This document shows positions 54,578 through 62,184 of a stretch of 64,000 bases of DNA, one piece after another. Both the position numbers and the translations under genes were made by a program. The first letter of the stretch is position 1, and every line of letters starts with the position of its first letter. A model generated the notes under the pieces. That model searched no databases and was not told where the DNA came from. It saw only the letters and a program-made list of their open reading frames with translations. This DNA comes from Dechloromonas sp. A34 (lineage in GTDB: Bacteria; Pseudomonadota; Gammaproteobacteria; Burkholderiales; Rhodocyclaceae): assembly GCF_026261605.1 (NCBI RefSeq), contig NZ_CP102486.1, positions 3,906,001-3,970,000 of the forward strand, read 5' to 3'.

Positions 54578-56295
54578 GCCATCCCCGGATTGTTGGCCGC
54601 GCCTTTCAGCGTCGGCAGGTTGAGATTGACCGGCTTGACCGTCTTGATGTCGCGCAGATATTTTGCCACGACCTCCCAGATCGGTTCGCCGGAATTCTTC
54701 GCCTCTTCCGAAACTGGTGCCCAGCCGGCCACCTTGTAGGTTTTGGCCGGATCGATCAGCTGGCCCTTGAGGGTCAGATTCTGGATGCGGCTGCCCATCT
54801 TTCCGGTCGGATCGCAGGTATATTGCAGGCCTCCGACGCGCACCATGTCGCCGCCTTGCTGGTAGTAGGGGTCGGGGTTGAACAGGTTGTCGCAGACGTC
54901 TTCGAGCACGGTCTTGATCATCTCGCCGCTCATGTTGGTAACCGTCGTCCACGGGTAGGTGATCGCCGTCTGGTCGAGCACGTGTTCCATCAGGATCGGC
55001 TGCCCCGGCAACAGCGAGGTGCCCCAGCGGAAGCCAGGCGAGAAGGCGATTTCGGCATCCTTGACCTTCATCAGCGCGTCGAGAATGACCTGGTCGAAGG
55101 TACCGTTGAAGTTTCCACGGCGATAAAGCAGGCCTTCGCTGACCGCCAGCTTTTCGTTAAGTTTGGACAGGTAGGGCGCGCGCGCCTTGTCGATCAGCGT
55201 CTGCATTTCCTTGTCGGCCGGCAGCAGGTTGGCGAAGACGGGAAGCAACTTGTAGCGGAAGTCGGCGATCTTGCCATTCCTGACGTCGAAATCGAGCACG
55301 CCGAGGTACTTGCCGTTGGAGCCGGCATTGGTGACCAGGGTCTGGCCGCCGGCATTCTTGACGACGACCGGGGCCGGCATGCCGTCGTGGGTGTGGCCGC
55401 CGAGGATGGCATCAATGCCCTTGACCCGGGAAGCCATCTTGAGATCGACGTCCATGCCGTTGTGCGAGAGCACGACAACGACCTGGGCACCAGCGGCGCG
55501 TGCTTCGTCGACGGTCTTCTGCATGTTGTCTTCCTGGATGCCGTAGCTCCAGTTCGGCACCTGCCAGCGCGGGTTGGCGATCGGCGTATAGGGGAAGGCC
55601 TGGCCAATGATCGCTACCGGCACGCCATTGATCTTCTTCATCACGTAGGGCTTGAAGACCGGGTCGCCGAAATCGTTGGTCTTGATGTTCTGGGCGACGA
55701 TATCGACCTGGCCGGCGAAATCCTTTTCCTCGATTTCCTTGATCCGGGCCTCGCCGACCGTCGATTCCCAGTGCATCGTCATGATATTGACGCCGAGCGC
55801 CTTGCAGGCATCGACCATGTCCTGGGCGTTGGTCCACAGCGCCGTGCCGGAACCCTGCCAGGTGTCGCCGCCGTCGAGCAGCAGCGCGCCGGGACGATTG
55901 GCCTTCATGCGCTTGACCAGCGTTGCCAGGTGGGCGAAGCCGCCGACCTTGCCGTAGGTCTCGGCGGCCTGCTCGAAATTCAGATAGGTGTAGGCGTGCG
56001 CCTCGATGCTGTTCGGCTTGAAGCCGAAATGCTTGAGCAGATGGTCGCCGACCAGGTGCGGCACCTTGCCGAACTGGTCGCCGAAGCCGAGATTGACGTT
56101 GGGCTCGCGGAAATAGATGGGCAGCAGCTGGGCGTGACAGTCGGTGATATGGAGCAGGCTGACGTTGCCAAACCTGGGCAGGTCGTAGAGTTTGGCGGCG
56201 CTCTTTTCCGCCCGCGCGAAATCACTGTGCAGGGCCATGCCGCCGGCAGCGGCGACGGCCATGACCTGCAGAAATTCCCGACGATTCATGCTCAT
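54574..56295 (-). CDS. soxB: SoxB sulfate thiohydrolase
   Basis: 573 residues from the ATG at 56295, chosen for AAGGA seven bases upstream; an ATG at 56289 is also possible. A twin-arginine signal (MNRREFLQVMAVAAAGG) directs export. The two-manganese metallophosphoesterase-like site is seen in LLHITDCHAQLLP, LLDGGDTWQGSG and GGHTHDGMPAP. SoxB hydrolyses sulfate from the SoxYZ-bound sulfonate. It is preceded by a terminator-like hairpin that separates it from soxX and is coupled to the rhodanese gene. Confidence 0.97.
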   Translation of the reverse strand: MSMNRREFLQVMAVAAAGGMALHSDFARAEKSAAKLYDLPRFGNVSLLHITDCHAQLLPIYFREPNVNLGFGDQFGKVPHLVGDHLLKHFGFKPNSIEAHAYTYLNFEQAAETYGKVGGFAHLATLVKRMKANRPGALLLDGGDTWQGSGTALWTNAQDMVDACKALGVNIMTMHWESTVGEARIKEIEEKDFAGQVDIVAQNIKTNDFGDPVFKPYVMKKINGVPVAIIGQAFPYTPIANPRWQVPNWSYGIQEDNMQKTVDEARAAGAQVVVVLSHNGMDVDLKMASRVKGIDAILGGHTHDGMPAPVVVKNAGGQTLVTNAGSNGKYLGVLDFDVRNGKIADFRYKLLPVFANLLPADKEMQTLIDKARAPYLSKLNEKLAVSEGLLYRRGNFNGTFDQVILDALMKVKDAEIAFSPGFRWGTSLLPGQPILMEHVLDQTAITYPWTTVTNMSGEMIKTVLEDVCDNLFNPDPYYQQGGDMVRVGGLQYTCDPTGKMGSRIQNLTLKGQLIDPAKTYKVAGWAPVSEEAKNSGEPIWEVVAKYLRDIKTVKPVNLNLPTLKGAANNPGMA

Positions 56296-56337
56296 TTCTT
56301 GTCCTTGAATATGAAATTTTGGTGGAGCCAAAAGATC

Positions 56338-56385
56338 TGGCGGAGCACCCGCCAAAAAAGACCCGGCGGGTTGCCCCGGCCGGGT
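56338..56385 (-). terminator. Terminator-like hairpin (attenuator) between soxX and soxB
   Basis: Minus strand: ACCCGGC...GCCGGGT (56385-56361) encloses CGGG-GCAA-CCCG, giving about 10 paired bases with a GNRA-type loop and one bulge, directly followed by CTTTTTT (56360-56354). A second hairpin, TGGCGG/CCGCCA (56354-56338), follows immediately. The structure lies in the ~100 bp between soxX and soxB. Confidence 0.75.
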
Positions 56386-56396
56386 AAAACGCAAGT

Positions 56397-57044
56397 TCAG
56401 TCTTTGTTGACCGGCGATTCCGGATCGATCAGGAAAGCCACGATGTGGGTGATCTGCTCCGGCGTCACCCAGTTATGCAGGCCGAAGCGCGGCATGTTGG
56501 TGCACGCCGTGAAGGCGTTGGAGTTGTAGATCTTGTCGTAGACGTACTTGATGTTTTCTTCGGAATTGCCGCGAATCTTGCCGAAGTTCTGCAGGCTGGG
56601 GCCGATCGTGCCGTAGGCCACTTCCTGCTTGGCCAGTTGGTGGCAGGCATAGCAATTGCCGCCGCGGACCCGCCCGGCCTTGTCCGGCTGAATGAAGCCG
56701 ATATGGCCGCCGGTGCCGACCGCGGCCAGCTTCTCGCCTTCCTTCCAGTCGCCGATCAGCTTGCCGTCGACCGGGTAACGGATGGTCGCCGCGTTCAGCT
56801 TTTCCAGCTTTTCGCCGATCTTGCGCGGCGGATTGTCGCGATACTGGCCGCAGGTCTTCATGGTTTCATCCTGCTCCAGCCGGGTCATCCAGTACTTCGG
56901 ATTCTCGGCCTTGAAGGAGGTCCGGAACACCTGTTCGGCGTCCTTGGCATATTTGCCGCCGGGTGCTTCGGCAGCTTTTTCGGCCAGCACCGGGGCAACG
57001 ACGGCGGCGCTCAGCAAGCCGACAAGGGCAATTTTCAGTTTCAT
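56397..57044 (-). CDS. soxX: SoxX cytochrome c subunit
   Basis: 215 residues from the ATG at 57044 (an ATG two codons upstream abuts the GAGGGG ribosome site and is less likely). A signal peptide ends near VLA-EK. A single heme motif CYACH lies in RGGNCYACHQLAKQE, and a methionine in the C-terminal TNMPRFGLHNW is the likely second heme ligand. SoxX pairs with SoxA to attach thiosulfate oxidatively to SoxY. The soxA stop is 12 bp upstream. Confidence 0.95.
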   Translation of the reverse strand: MKLKIALVGLLSAAVVAPVLAEKAAEAPGGKYAKDAEQVFRTSFKAENPKYWMTRLEQDETMKTCGQYRDNPPRKIGEKLEKLNAATIRYPVDGKLIGDWKEGEKLAAVGTGGHIGFIQPDKAGRVRGGNCYACHQLAKQEVAYGTIGPSLQNFGKIRGNSEENIKYVYDKIYNSNAFTACTNMPRFGLHNWVTPEQITHIVAFLIDPESPVNKD

Positions 57045-57056
57045 GGTCATCCCCTC

Positions 57057-57872
57057 TCAGCGCTTGATTCCCGGCGTTTCCATGACGGTGCCGGTGGCGG
57101 TTTTTAGCAGGTAGGTTTCCAGCGCGATTACCGAATCGGCCAGATAGTTGGGTTCCGGCCAGCGCGCCTGGCGCATGCAGTCGATCAGACGCCGCTGCAT
57201 GGTCCACACCGTTCCTTGCGAGACGCGATAGGAGGGCCAGGTTTTCATCGCGACGCCGGCACCGTCCTTGGTCGTCAGGTTGCCGAGATCCTGCAGGCGG
57301 ATGCGCTTGCCCTCCTGACCGTGGCAGATCGAACAGGAGAAATCCTGCGGCCCGGAGCGGCGATAGAAGATGTACTCGCCCATCTTCGCCATCTTCGCTT
57401 CTTCCGGATGGGTGGCCGGCACATTGATCGGCTTGCCATTCGATTTGGCGCCGATAAAGGTGACCAGGGCCTCGATATCCGAGTCCTTGCCCGGCTTCGA
57501 GTACCACTGCTTGGTGACCTCGGCCTGAGTGAAGCCTTGCAGCGTGACCATGCAATGCACCAAACGGGATTCGACATCCATTACCTTGTTGGTGTCCTTG
57601 AAGTACTTGGGCAACTGGGCATAGGCCCCGTCCAGCTTGCCCGGGCCGAGGCCCAGATCGCACTGCTCGAGGGACGCGTTCTTGGGGCCGCGCTTCTCGG
57701 CCCACAGCGCCTCACCCTTGACTTCGAAGAGGTCGGCCGGGTTGCCGTCGGCCAGTGCCTCGCGGTACTTGGCCAACTCGTCGGCAACCTTGCTGTCCTG
57801 GGCGGTGGCACTGCCGAGGCAGGCCGTCGTGACAGCCACGCCGACCAGCGTTTTGATAAAACCTTGGATCAT
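57057..57872 (-). CDS. soxA: SoxA L-cysteine S-thiosulfotransferase subunit (mono-heme type)
   Basis: 271 residues from the ATG at 57872, with GGAGGAG upstream, and a signal peptide ending near ATA-QD. Only one heme motif is present, CSICH in the C-terminal domain. The N-terminal domain retains cysteines in LEQCDLGLG and VHCMVTLQG, which may form a disulfide as in known mono-heme SoxA proteins. The active-site cysteine ligand is in RRLIDCMRQARWPEPN. With SoxX it forms the first enzyme of the pathway. Confidence 0.95.
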   Translation of the reverse strand: MIQGFIKTLVGVAVTTACLGSATAQDSKVADELAKYREALADGNPADLFEVKGEALWAEKRGPKNASLEQCDLGLGPGKLDGAYAQLPKYFKDTNKVMDVESRLVHCMVTLQGFTQAEVTKQWYSKPGKDSDIEALVTFIGAKSNGKPINVPATHPEEAKMAKMGEYIFYRRSGPQDFSCSICHGQEGKRIRLQDLGNLTTKDGAGVAMKTWPSYRVSQGTVWTMQRRLIDCMRQARWPEPNYLADSVIALETYLLKTATGTVMETPGIKR

Positions 57873-57944
57873 TTCAACTCCTCCGGGGATGTCGATCGAC
57901 GGCGGCGGTCTGTGCCGCCTTGGCGCCGTCGTCATGTACAGCCA

Positions 57945-58256
57945 TTAGCCGATGACGGCTTCGTCGCTACGCGTATCGCCCTTGTTGTCCTTCCACGAGA
58001 CGACGATCTTGTCGCCCTTGGCGCCGCCCTTGAACTTGAAGGCCAGGTACGGATTCTTGGAAACGGAGGGACCGAATTCGCTGCTCAGCACGAGCTTGTC
58101 GTTGTGCTTGGCAGTCAGTTCGGTAATGAACCAGGCCGGCACGACGGCGCCGGCGGAGTCCTTGCGCTGACCGGTTTCCATTTCGTGGCTGACCAGGACT
58201 TTGACTTCGGTAACGCCATCCTTGTTGGCGGCGCGGATTTTCATCGGATTTGCCAT
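57945..58256 (-). CDS. soxZ: SoxZ sulfur-carrier subunit
   Basis: 103 residues from the ATG at 58256, with AGGAGAAA upstream. It is a small beta-sandwich protein without a signal peptide; SoxZ is exported together with SoxY through the SoxY Tat signal. Family features include VLVSHEMETGQRKD and SKNPYLAFKFKGGAKGD. A ~122-bp palindrome separates it from soxY, whereas these genes are usually adjacent. Confidence 0.96.
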   Translation of the reverse strand: MANPMKIRAANKDGVTEVKVLVSHEMETGQRKDSAGAVVPAWFITELTAKHNDKLVLSSEFGPSVSKNPYLAFKFKGGAKGDKIVVSWKDNKGDTRSDEAVIG

Positions 58257-58285
58257 GTTTATTTCTCCTAAATTCTGTAAGTGTG

Positions 58286-58407
58286 AAAACGGGAGGCGAA
58301 GCGTCGCGAGCGATGGCAGGACAAGGCGCGGTTGCGAGACAGTGCAATTTGCACGGCGAGCATCCGCAACGCAGTCATGCCGAGCGCAGTAGCTTCGAAC
58401 CCGTTTT
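58286..58407. repeat. ~122-bp imperfect palindrome between soxY and soxZ
   Basis: Outer arms AAAACGGG (58286-58293) and CCCGTTTT (58400-58407) continue inwards as CGAAGC (58297-58302) and GCTTCG (58392-58397) with a one-base bulge. Further inside, GGTTGCG and CGCAAC pair, and the core holds GTGCAATTTGCAC. The right end reaches the soxY stop codon. The size and structure resemble REP/hairpin-type intergenic elements. No open frame in it has a ribosome site. Confidence 0.65.
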
Positions 58408-58874
58408 TAGCCGCCGCAGCCACCCAGGGTGACCTTGATTTCCTTGGTCGCCATGAAGAACTTGCCGTCCGACTTGACCAAGGCGTAGATGTTCGAGGTC
58501 TGGCCCATCTTGACGCGGGTCTGGACGCTGGCTTCGGTGCCTTCCGGCAACACGAAGGTGGCGGCCAGCGCGTTCGGGTTCTTCTCGATCAGGATGGCGA
58601 CCATGGTGATGTTGGGCAGCGTGGAGGCGACGCCAACCGGCACCACGGCACCGTTTTCGGCGATATCCGGGCCGGTGACCTGGACATCCTTGCTGTCGGC
58701 CGGCGCCCCGGCGCCGAGCGCCTTCAGCGTATCGGCCATGCTCTTGGCGTCAAAGGCGGCCTTGTTCCAGTCGGCCAGCGCCATGCCCGGCGTGATGATG
58801 CCGGCCGCGGCGAGAACGGTCATCAGGGCAGCGCCCGAGCCGGCTTTCAGTACATTACGACGTTGCGTGTTCAT
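58407..58874 (-). CDS. soxY: SoxY sulfur-carrier subunit
   Basis: 155 residues from the ATG at 58874, with AGGAGTA upstream. A twin-arginine signal (MNTQRRNVLKAGSGAAL) begins the protein. The C-terminus ends in GGCGG, the swinging arm whose cysteine carries the sulfur intermediates. It exports SoxZ by hitch-hiking on Tat. The soxD stop is 32 bp upstream. Confidence 0.97.
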   Translation of the reverse strand: MNTQRRNVLKAGSGAALMTVLAAAGIITPGMALADWNKAAFDAKSMADTLKALGAGAPADSKDVQVTGPDIAENGAVVPVGVASTLPNITMVAILIEKNPNALAATFVLPEGTEASVQTRVKMGQTSNIYALVKSDGKFFMATKEIKVTLGGCGG

Positions 58875-58906
58875 AACTACTCCTCTCAGAAAATTGAATT
58901 AACCGA

Positions 58907-59983
58907 CTACTTCGCACCCGACAAAATCCACTTGACGAGTGTCTTCAACTCTTCATCTTTCAAATGCCCGTTCGGCGGCATCGGCACCGAGCCCCAGACG
59001 CCCTGCCCGCCGGCCTTGACCTTGGCCACCAGACGCCCCTCGGCATCGGCCTGCCCCTGGTAGCGGGCCAGAACCTCGTTGTAGCCAGGGCCGACGATCT
59101 TGGCGTTGAGGCCGTGGCAGGCCATACAGCCGTTCTTGGTCGCCAGTTCGAGGTTCGGATTAGCCGCCACCGGTGCCGCAACGGCATCGGCGCCCAGTGT
59201 TCGGGTCCCGCGTACCGGGCCGAAATTGCGGTTCTGGTCGTACAACTCGCCGTGCGCCGTGCGGGCGTAGTCAGGCAGGGTCGAGCCGATCACCGCACCC
59301 GGCTTGCAGTTCTTCATGCACGCCTTGTTCTGCGTATCCGGCTTGCCACCGTTGCCGATCCCGCCCTTCGCCGCCGCGGCGCCCGGCCACAGGCCGTGCT
59401 CGGTGGTCATGCCGTGGCGGTTGGGCAACAGCTTCTGGACGTCGGCGATATTCTTGTCGGAGAGCACGAAGTCGCCCGGTACCATTTCCGACAGGTTGAG
59501 CAGGTAGGCAAGGATGGCGTAGACCTCGTCCGGCTTCAGCGACTTGGGCGCCGTCCATGGCATGGCGCGCTGGATGTAGTCGAAGACCGTCGAGATCGTC
59601 GCCACCTTGGTAAAGGTCGTGCGCTGCGGCAATTCGCCGGAGGACAAGCCCTTGACCCTGCCGGTCTTCATGTCGTCCTTGGTCGTGCCGCCGACCAGCG
59701 GCGTGAATACCTCGTTCGACTCGCCGAAGGTGCCGTGGCAGGAGGCGCACTTGGCCTCGAACAGTTCCTGGCCTTGATCGACCGAACCCGATCCCTTGGG
59801 CAAGCCCTTGAAGTCGGGGCGAACGTCGATATCCCAGGCCTTGACTTCGGCCGGCGTCGCCTGGCGACCGACCCCCGAGAAGTGGTCGACGGCCAGCGCC
59901 GCGCTCGACACCCCGGCCACGGCCAGAACAAGAAGGGTCTTAGTGCCACGACGGCAAAGGCTGGCATTAAAGAACCTGGACAT
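58907..59983 (-). CDS. soxD: SoxD di-heme cytochrome c subunit of sulfane dehydrogenase
   Basis: 358 residues from the ATG at 59983, preceded by GGGGAGG; the start overlaps the soxC end by 17 bases. A signal peptide ends near ALA-VD. Two heme motifs are present: CASCH in FEAKCASCHGTFGES and CMACH in KNGCMACHGLNAK. It takes electrons from SoxC during sulfane oxidation. The 31-residue longer open frame upstream is soxC read out of frame. Confidence 0.96.
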   Translation of the reverse strand: MSRFFNASLCRRGTKTLLVLAVAGVSSAALAVDHFSGVGRQATPAEVKAWDIDVRPDFKGLPKGSGSVDQGQELFEAKCASCHGTFGESNEVFTPLVGGTTKDDMKTGRVKGLSSGELPQRTTFTKVATISTVFDYIQRAMPWTAPKSLKPDEVYAILAYLLNLSEMVPGDFVLSDKNIADVQKLLPNRHGMTTEHGLWPGAAAAKGGIGNGGKPDTQNKACMKNCKPGAVIGSTLPDYARTAHGELYDQNRNFGPVRGTRTLGADAVAAPVAANPNLELATKNGCMACHGLNAKIVGPGYNEVLARYQGQADAEGRLVAKVKAGGQGVWGSVPMPPNGHLKDEELKTLVKWILSGAK

Positions 59984-61313
59984 TGCTGACCTCCCCGCTT
60001 TCGATGACTTTCCAGGACTGGATGGCGTTGTTGTGATAGATCGACTTGGTGCCGCGTACGGCGCGCAGTTGTCCATAACTCGGCTGGACGTAGCCGGTCT
60101 CGTCGATGGCGCGCGACTGCAGAATGGCCGGCTTGCCGTCCCACACCCAGTTGGTATTGAAGCGGGTCAGTGCCTTGTTCTGGACCGGGCCTTCGAGGCG
60201 GGCGGTCTGCCAGTTGATGCCGCCGTCGAAGGAGACATCGACCTGCTTGATCCGGCCGCGACCCGACCAGGCGAGGCCGGAAACGTTGTAGAAGCCTTTG
60301 TCGAGCAAAGTCTGGCCGCCAGACGGTGTGGTGATCACCGACTTGGCTTCCTGAATCGAGCTGTACTGGCGATGCAGGCCGTTGGGCAGCAGGTCGATGT
60401 AATGCACGGCCTCGTCCTTGGTGGCATAGGGCATGTCGCCGACTTCGATGCGGCGCAGCCACTTGACCCAGGACACGCCCTGGACGCCAGGCACCACCAG
60501 GCGCAGCGGGTAACCGTTTTCCGGGCGCAGCATTTCGCCGTTCTGGCCGTAGGCGACCATGACTTCACCGCTTTCCACCATTTCCATCGGGATGGTCCGC
60601 GTCATCGAGGAGCCGTCAGCCCCCTCGGCCAGCACGTAGCGGGCCTTCTTGTAATCGACGCCGCAGTCGTCGAGCAGGTATTTCAGCGGCACGCCGGTGA
60701 ATTCAGAGCAAGAGATCATGCCGTGCGTGTATTGCACGGTGGGCACCGCGACGTTGCCCCACTCGAGGCCGGTGTTGGCGCCGCATTCGATGAAGTGGAT
60801 GCGCGACGCCGAGGGCAGGCGCATCAGTTCGTCCAGCGTGTAGACCTTGGCCTTCTTGAGCAGCGAGTCGTCGGAGCCATTGACCATCAGGCGATGCTTG
60901 GACGGATCGATGTCGTGCCAGCCCTGGTGATGGCGCTCGAAATGCAGGCCGGACGGCGTGATGATGCCGAACAGGCCCTGCAGCGGAGCGAACGACACCG
61001 AGGCGCCGCCGACCCGGGCCAGGCCCGGCGATTCGCGACGCAGCAGCTGGCTTTCGTACTGCGACGGCATGCCGTAAGGGCGGGCCGCCACCGGCTGACC
61101 GAGCGAGGTGGTCCACGCCGGATTCTGCAAAATGTTGGCATCGCCTTCGCTGGCCCGCGCTACCAACGGCGCGCTCAGTGCGGCGCCGGCGGCGAGGAAG
61201 CTCTTGCGCAGAAAATCCCGGCGCCCAGCGGCGACGGCCTTGACCTGCTCTTCCGAGAGGAAGTTTTCCGGGGCGGGCCGCAGACGCCCCGGTTGTTTGA
61301 CGATATCACCCAT
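59967..61313 (-). CDS. soxC: SoxC molybdopterin subunit of sulfane dehydrogenase
   Basis: 448 residues from the ATG at 61313; the longer frame to 61349 overlaps the regulator gene. A twin-arginine signal RRDFLRKSFLAAGAAL lies about 30 residues in. The sulfite-oxidase fold is recognised by the Mo-ligand cysteine in HFIECGANTGLEWGN and the C-terminal dimerisation domain (SGRGRIKQVDVSFDGGINW). SoxCD oxidises the SoxY-bound sulfane sulfur, enabling complete conversion of thiosulfate to sulfate. Confidence 0.96.
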   Translation of the reverse strand: MGDIVKQPGRLRPAPENFLSEEQVKAVAAGRRDFLRKSFLAAGAALSAPLVARASEGDANILQNPAWTTSLGQPVAARPYGMPSQYESQLLRRESPGLARVGGASVSFAPLQGLFGIITPSGLHFERHHQGWHDIDPSKHRLMVNGSDDSLLKKAKVYTLDELMRLPSASRIHFIECGANTGLEWGNVAVPTVQYTHGMISCSEFTGVPLKYLLDDCGVDYKKARYVLAEGADGSSMTRTIPMEMVESGEVMVAYGQNGEMLRPENGYPLRLVVPGVQGVSWVKWLRRIEVGDMPYATKDEAVHYIDLLPNGLHRQYSSIQEAKSVITTPSGGQTLLDKGFYNVSGLAWSGRGRIKQVDVSFDGGINWQTARLEGPVQNKALTRFNTNWVWDGKPAILQSRAIDETGYVQPSYGQLRAVRGTKSIYHNNAIQSWKVIESGEVSNVQVL

Positions 61314-61341
61314 AGAGACCACTTTCCTCCGTCTGTTAATT

Positions 61342-61677
61342 TCAATCACAGGATTTCACTGACGCCACACCCAACTGGTCGCCCAGGTCACGGCTGGCTA
61401 CCGTGATGCTGACTGTCCGGCAGATGTCGACAAAATTCGGATCGACGACGCGATACATCACCGAGCTGCCTTCGCGCCGCCGTTCGACGACGCCAGCGCG
61501 GTACAAGATGTTCAGATGACGCGAAATATTGGCTTGCGTCAGCCCGATGTGCTCGACCACTTCGTGGACAGGCCGCTCCTCGCCGCACAGGCAGGAGAGG
61601 ATGCGCAAGCGCGTCGGATCGGCCAGCAGGCCGAAGTACTGGGCAACTTGCTCGAATACGTGAATCGTTTCGTCCAT
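61342..61677 (-). CDS. soxR: ArsR-family sox regulator
   Basis: 111 residues from the ATG at 61677. The winged helix contains ADPTRLRILSCL and LTQANISRHLNILYRAGVV. Cysteines at 29, 31, 86 and 110 are candidates for persulfide/redox sensing as in SqrR/BigR-type repressors; which pair matters cannot be told from sequence. It is the first gene of the sox operon and divergent from fccAB, so it probably represses both. The soxC start is 28 bp downstream. Confidence 0.88.
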   Translation of the reverse strand: MDETIHVFEQVAQYFGLLADPTRLRILSCLCGEERPVHEVVEHIGLTQANISRHLNILYRAGVVERRREGSSVMYRVVDPNFVDICRTVSITVASRDLGDQLGVASVKSCD

Positions 61678-61705
61678 GACGTTCTTTTGATTTAGATCAA
61701 GAACC

Positions 61706-61734
61706 AATGTATAACTGCATACTTATATAGTCAA
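61706..61734 (-). promoter_or_regulatory. sox operon promoter with ArsR-type operator
   Basis: Minus strand: TTGACT (61734-61729), a 17-bp spacer, and TACATT (61711-61706). The spacer region contains the ArsR-like palindrome ATAA-N8-TTAT (61711-61726), so the regulator could block its own promoter. Confidence 0.6.
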
Positions 61735-61767
61735 CAACTAATATTGATGCAGCGCAACATGCAATTT

Positions 61768-61793
61768 GTGCGAAAGGCATATACCCTTCGCAC
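61768..61793 (+). promoter_or_regulatory. Palindrome upstream of fccA
   Basis: GTGCGAA (61768-61774) and TTCGCAC (61787-61793) form a perfect inverted repeat. It extends inwards as GG/CC around an AT-rich centre (CATATA), about 75 bp before the fccA start. This is a possible operator or activator site. Confidence 0.45.
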
Positions 61794-61866
61794 TACGGCT
61801 GCAACCGGCAAGCGTCCGGAGAAACCTGGCTATATGACAATCGACAACATTCAGAGGAGATGAATA

Positions 61867-62172
61867 ATGAAAATGTTTCCAACCTTGACGGCAGCCTGCC
61901 TGCTGCTGGCGAGCGGCGTTACGCTGGCCGCCGACCCGAATCTCGGACGCAATCTGGCGGCCACCTGTGCCAACTGTCATGGCACCAACGGCCAGGCGCT
62001 TAAGGGCTCGGGCATGGATGCCCTGGCCGGCCAGGAAAAAGCCAAAATCCTGCAAAAACTGGCCGAATTCAAGAGCGGCGACAAGCCCGCCTCGATCATG
62101 CATCAGATCTCCAAGGGCTATACCGATGCCCAGCTCGATCTGATCGCCACCTACTTCGCCGCACAAAAATAA
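61867..62172 (+). CDS. fccA: Class I cytochrome c, flavocytochrome c heme subunit (FccA/SoxE-like)
   Basis: 101 residues from the ATG at 61867, with AGAGGAGAT upstream. A signal peptide ends at TLA-AD. One heme motif CANCH is followed by GTNGQALKGSG, and the sixth ligand methionine is in SIMHQISKG. It is half the length of di-heme FccA, matching the mono-heme type that pairs with FccB. It takes electrons from sulfide oxidised by the flavoprotein encoded 12 bp downstream. Confidence 0.92.
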   Translation: MKMFPTLTAACLLLASGVTLAADPNLGRNLAATCANCHGTNGQALKGSGMDALAGQEKAKILQKLAEFKSGDKPASIMHQISKGYTDAQLDLIATYFAAQK

Positions 62173-62184
62173 GGGGACAACACC

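Noticed and set aside
54823..56529. 568-residue frame antisense to soxB
   Set aside because: Shadow of soxB; no start site and biased composition.
58250..58432. Short open frame across the soxY-soxZ palindrome
   Set aside because: No ribosome site, crosses into both flanking genes; the symmetry of the region is structural rather than coding.
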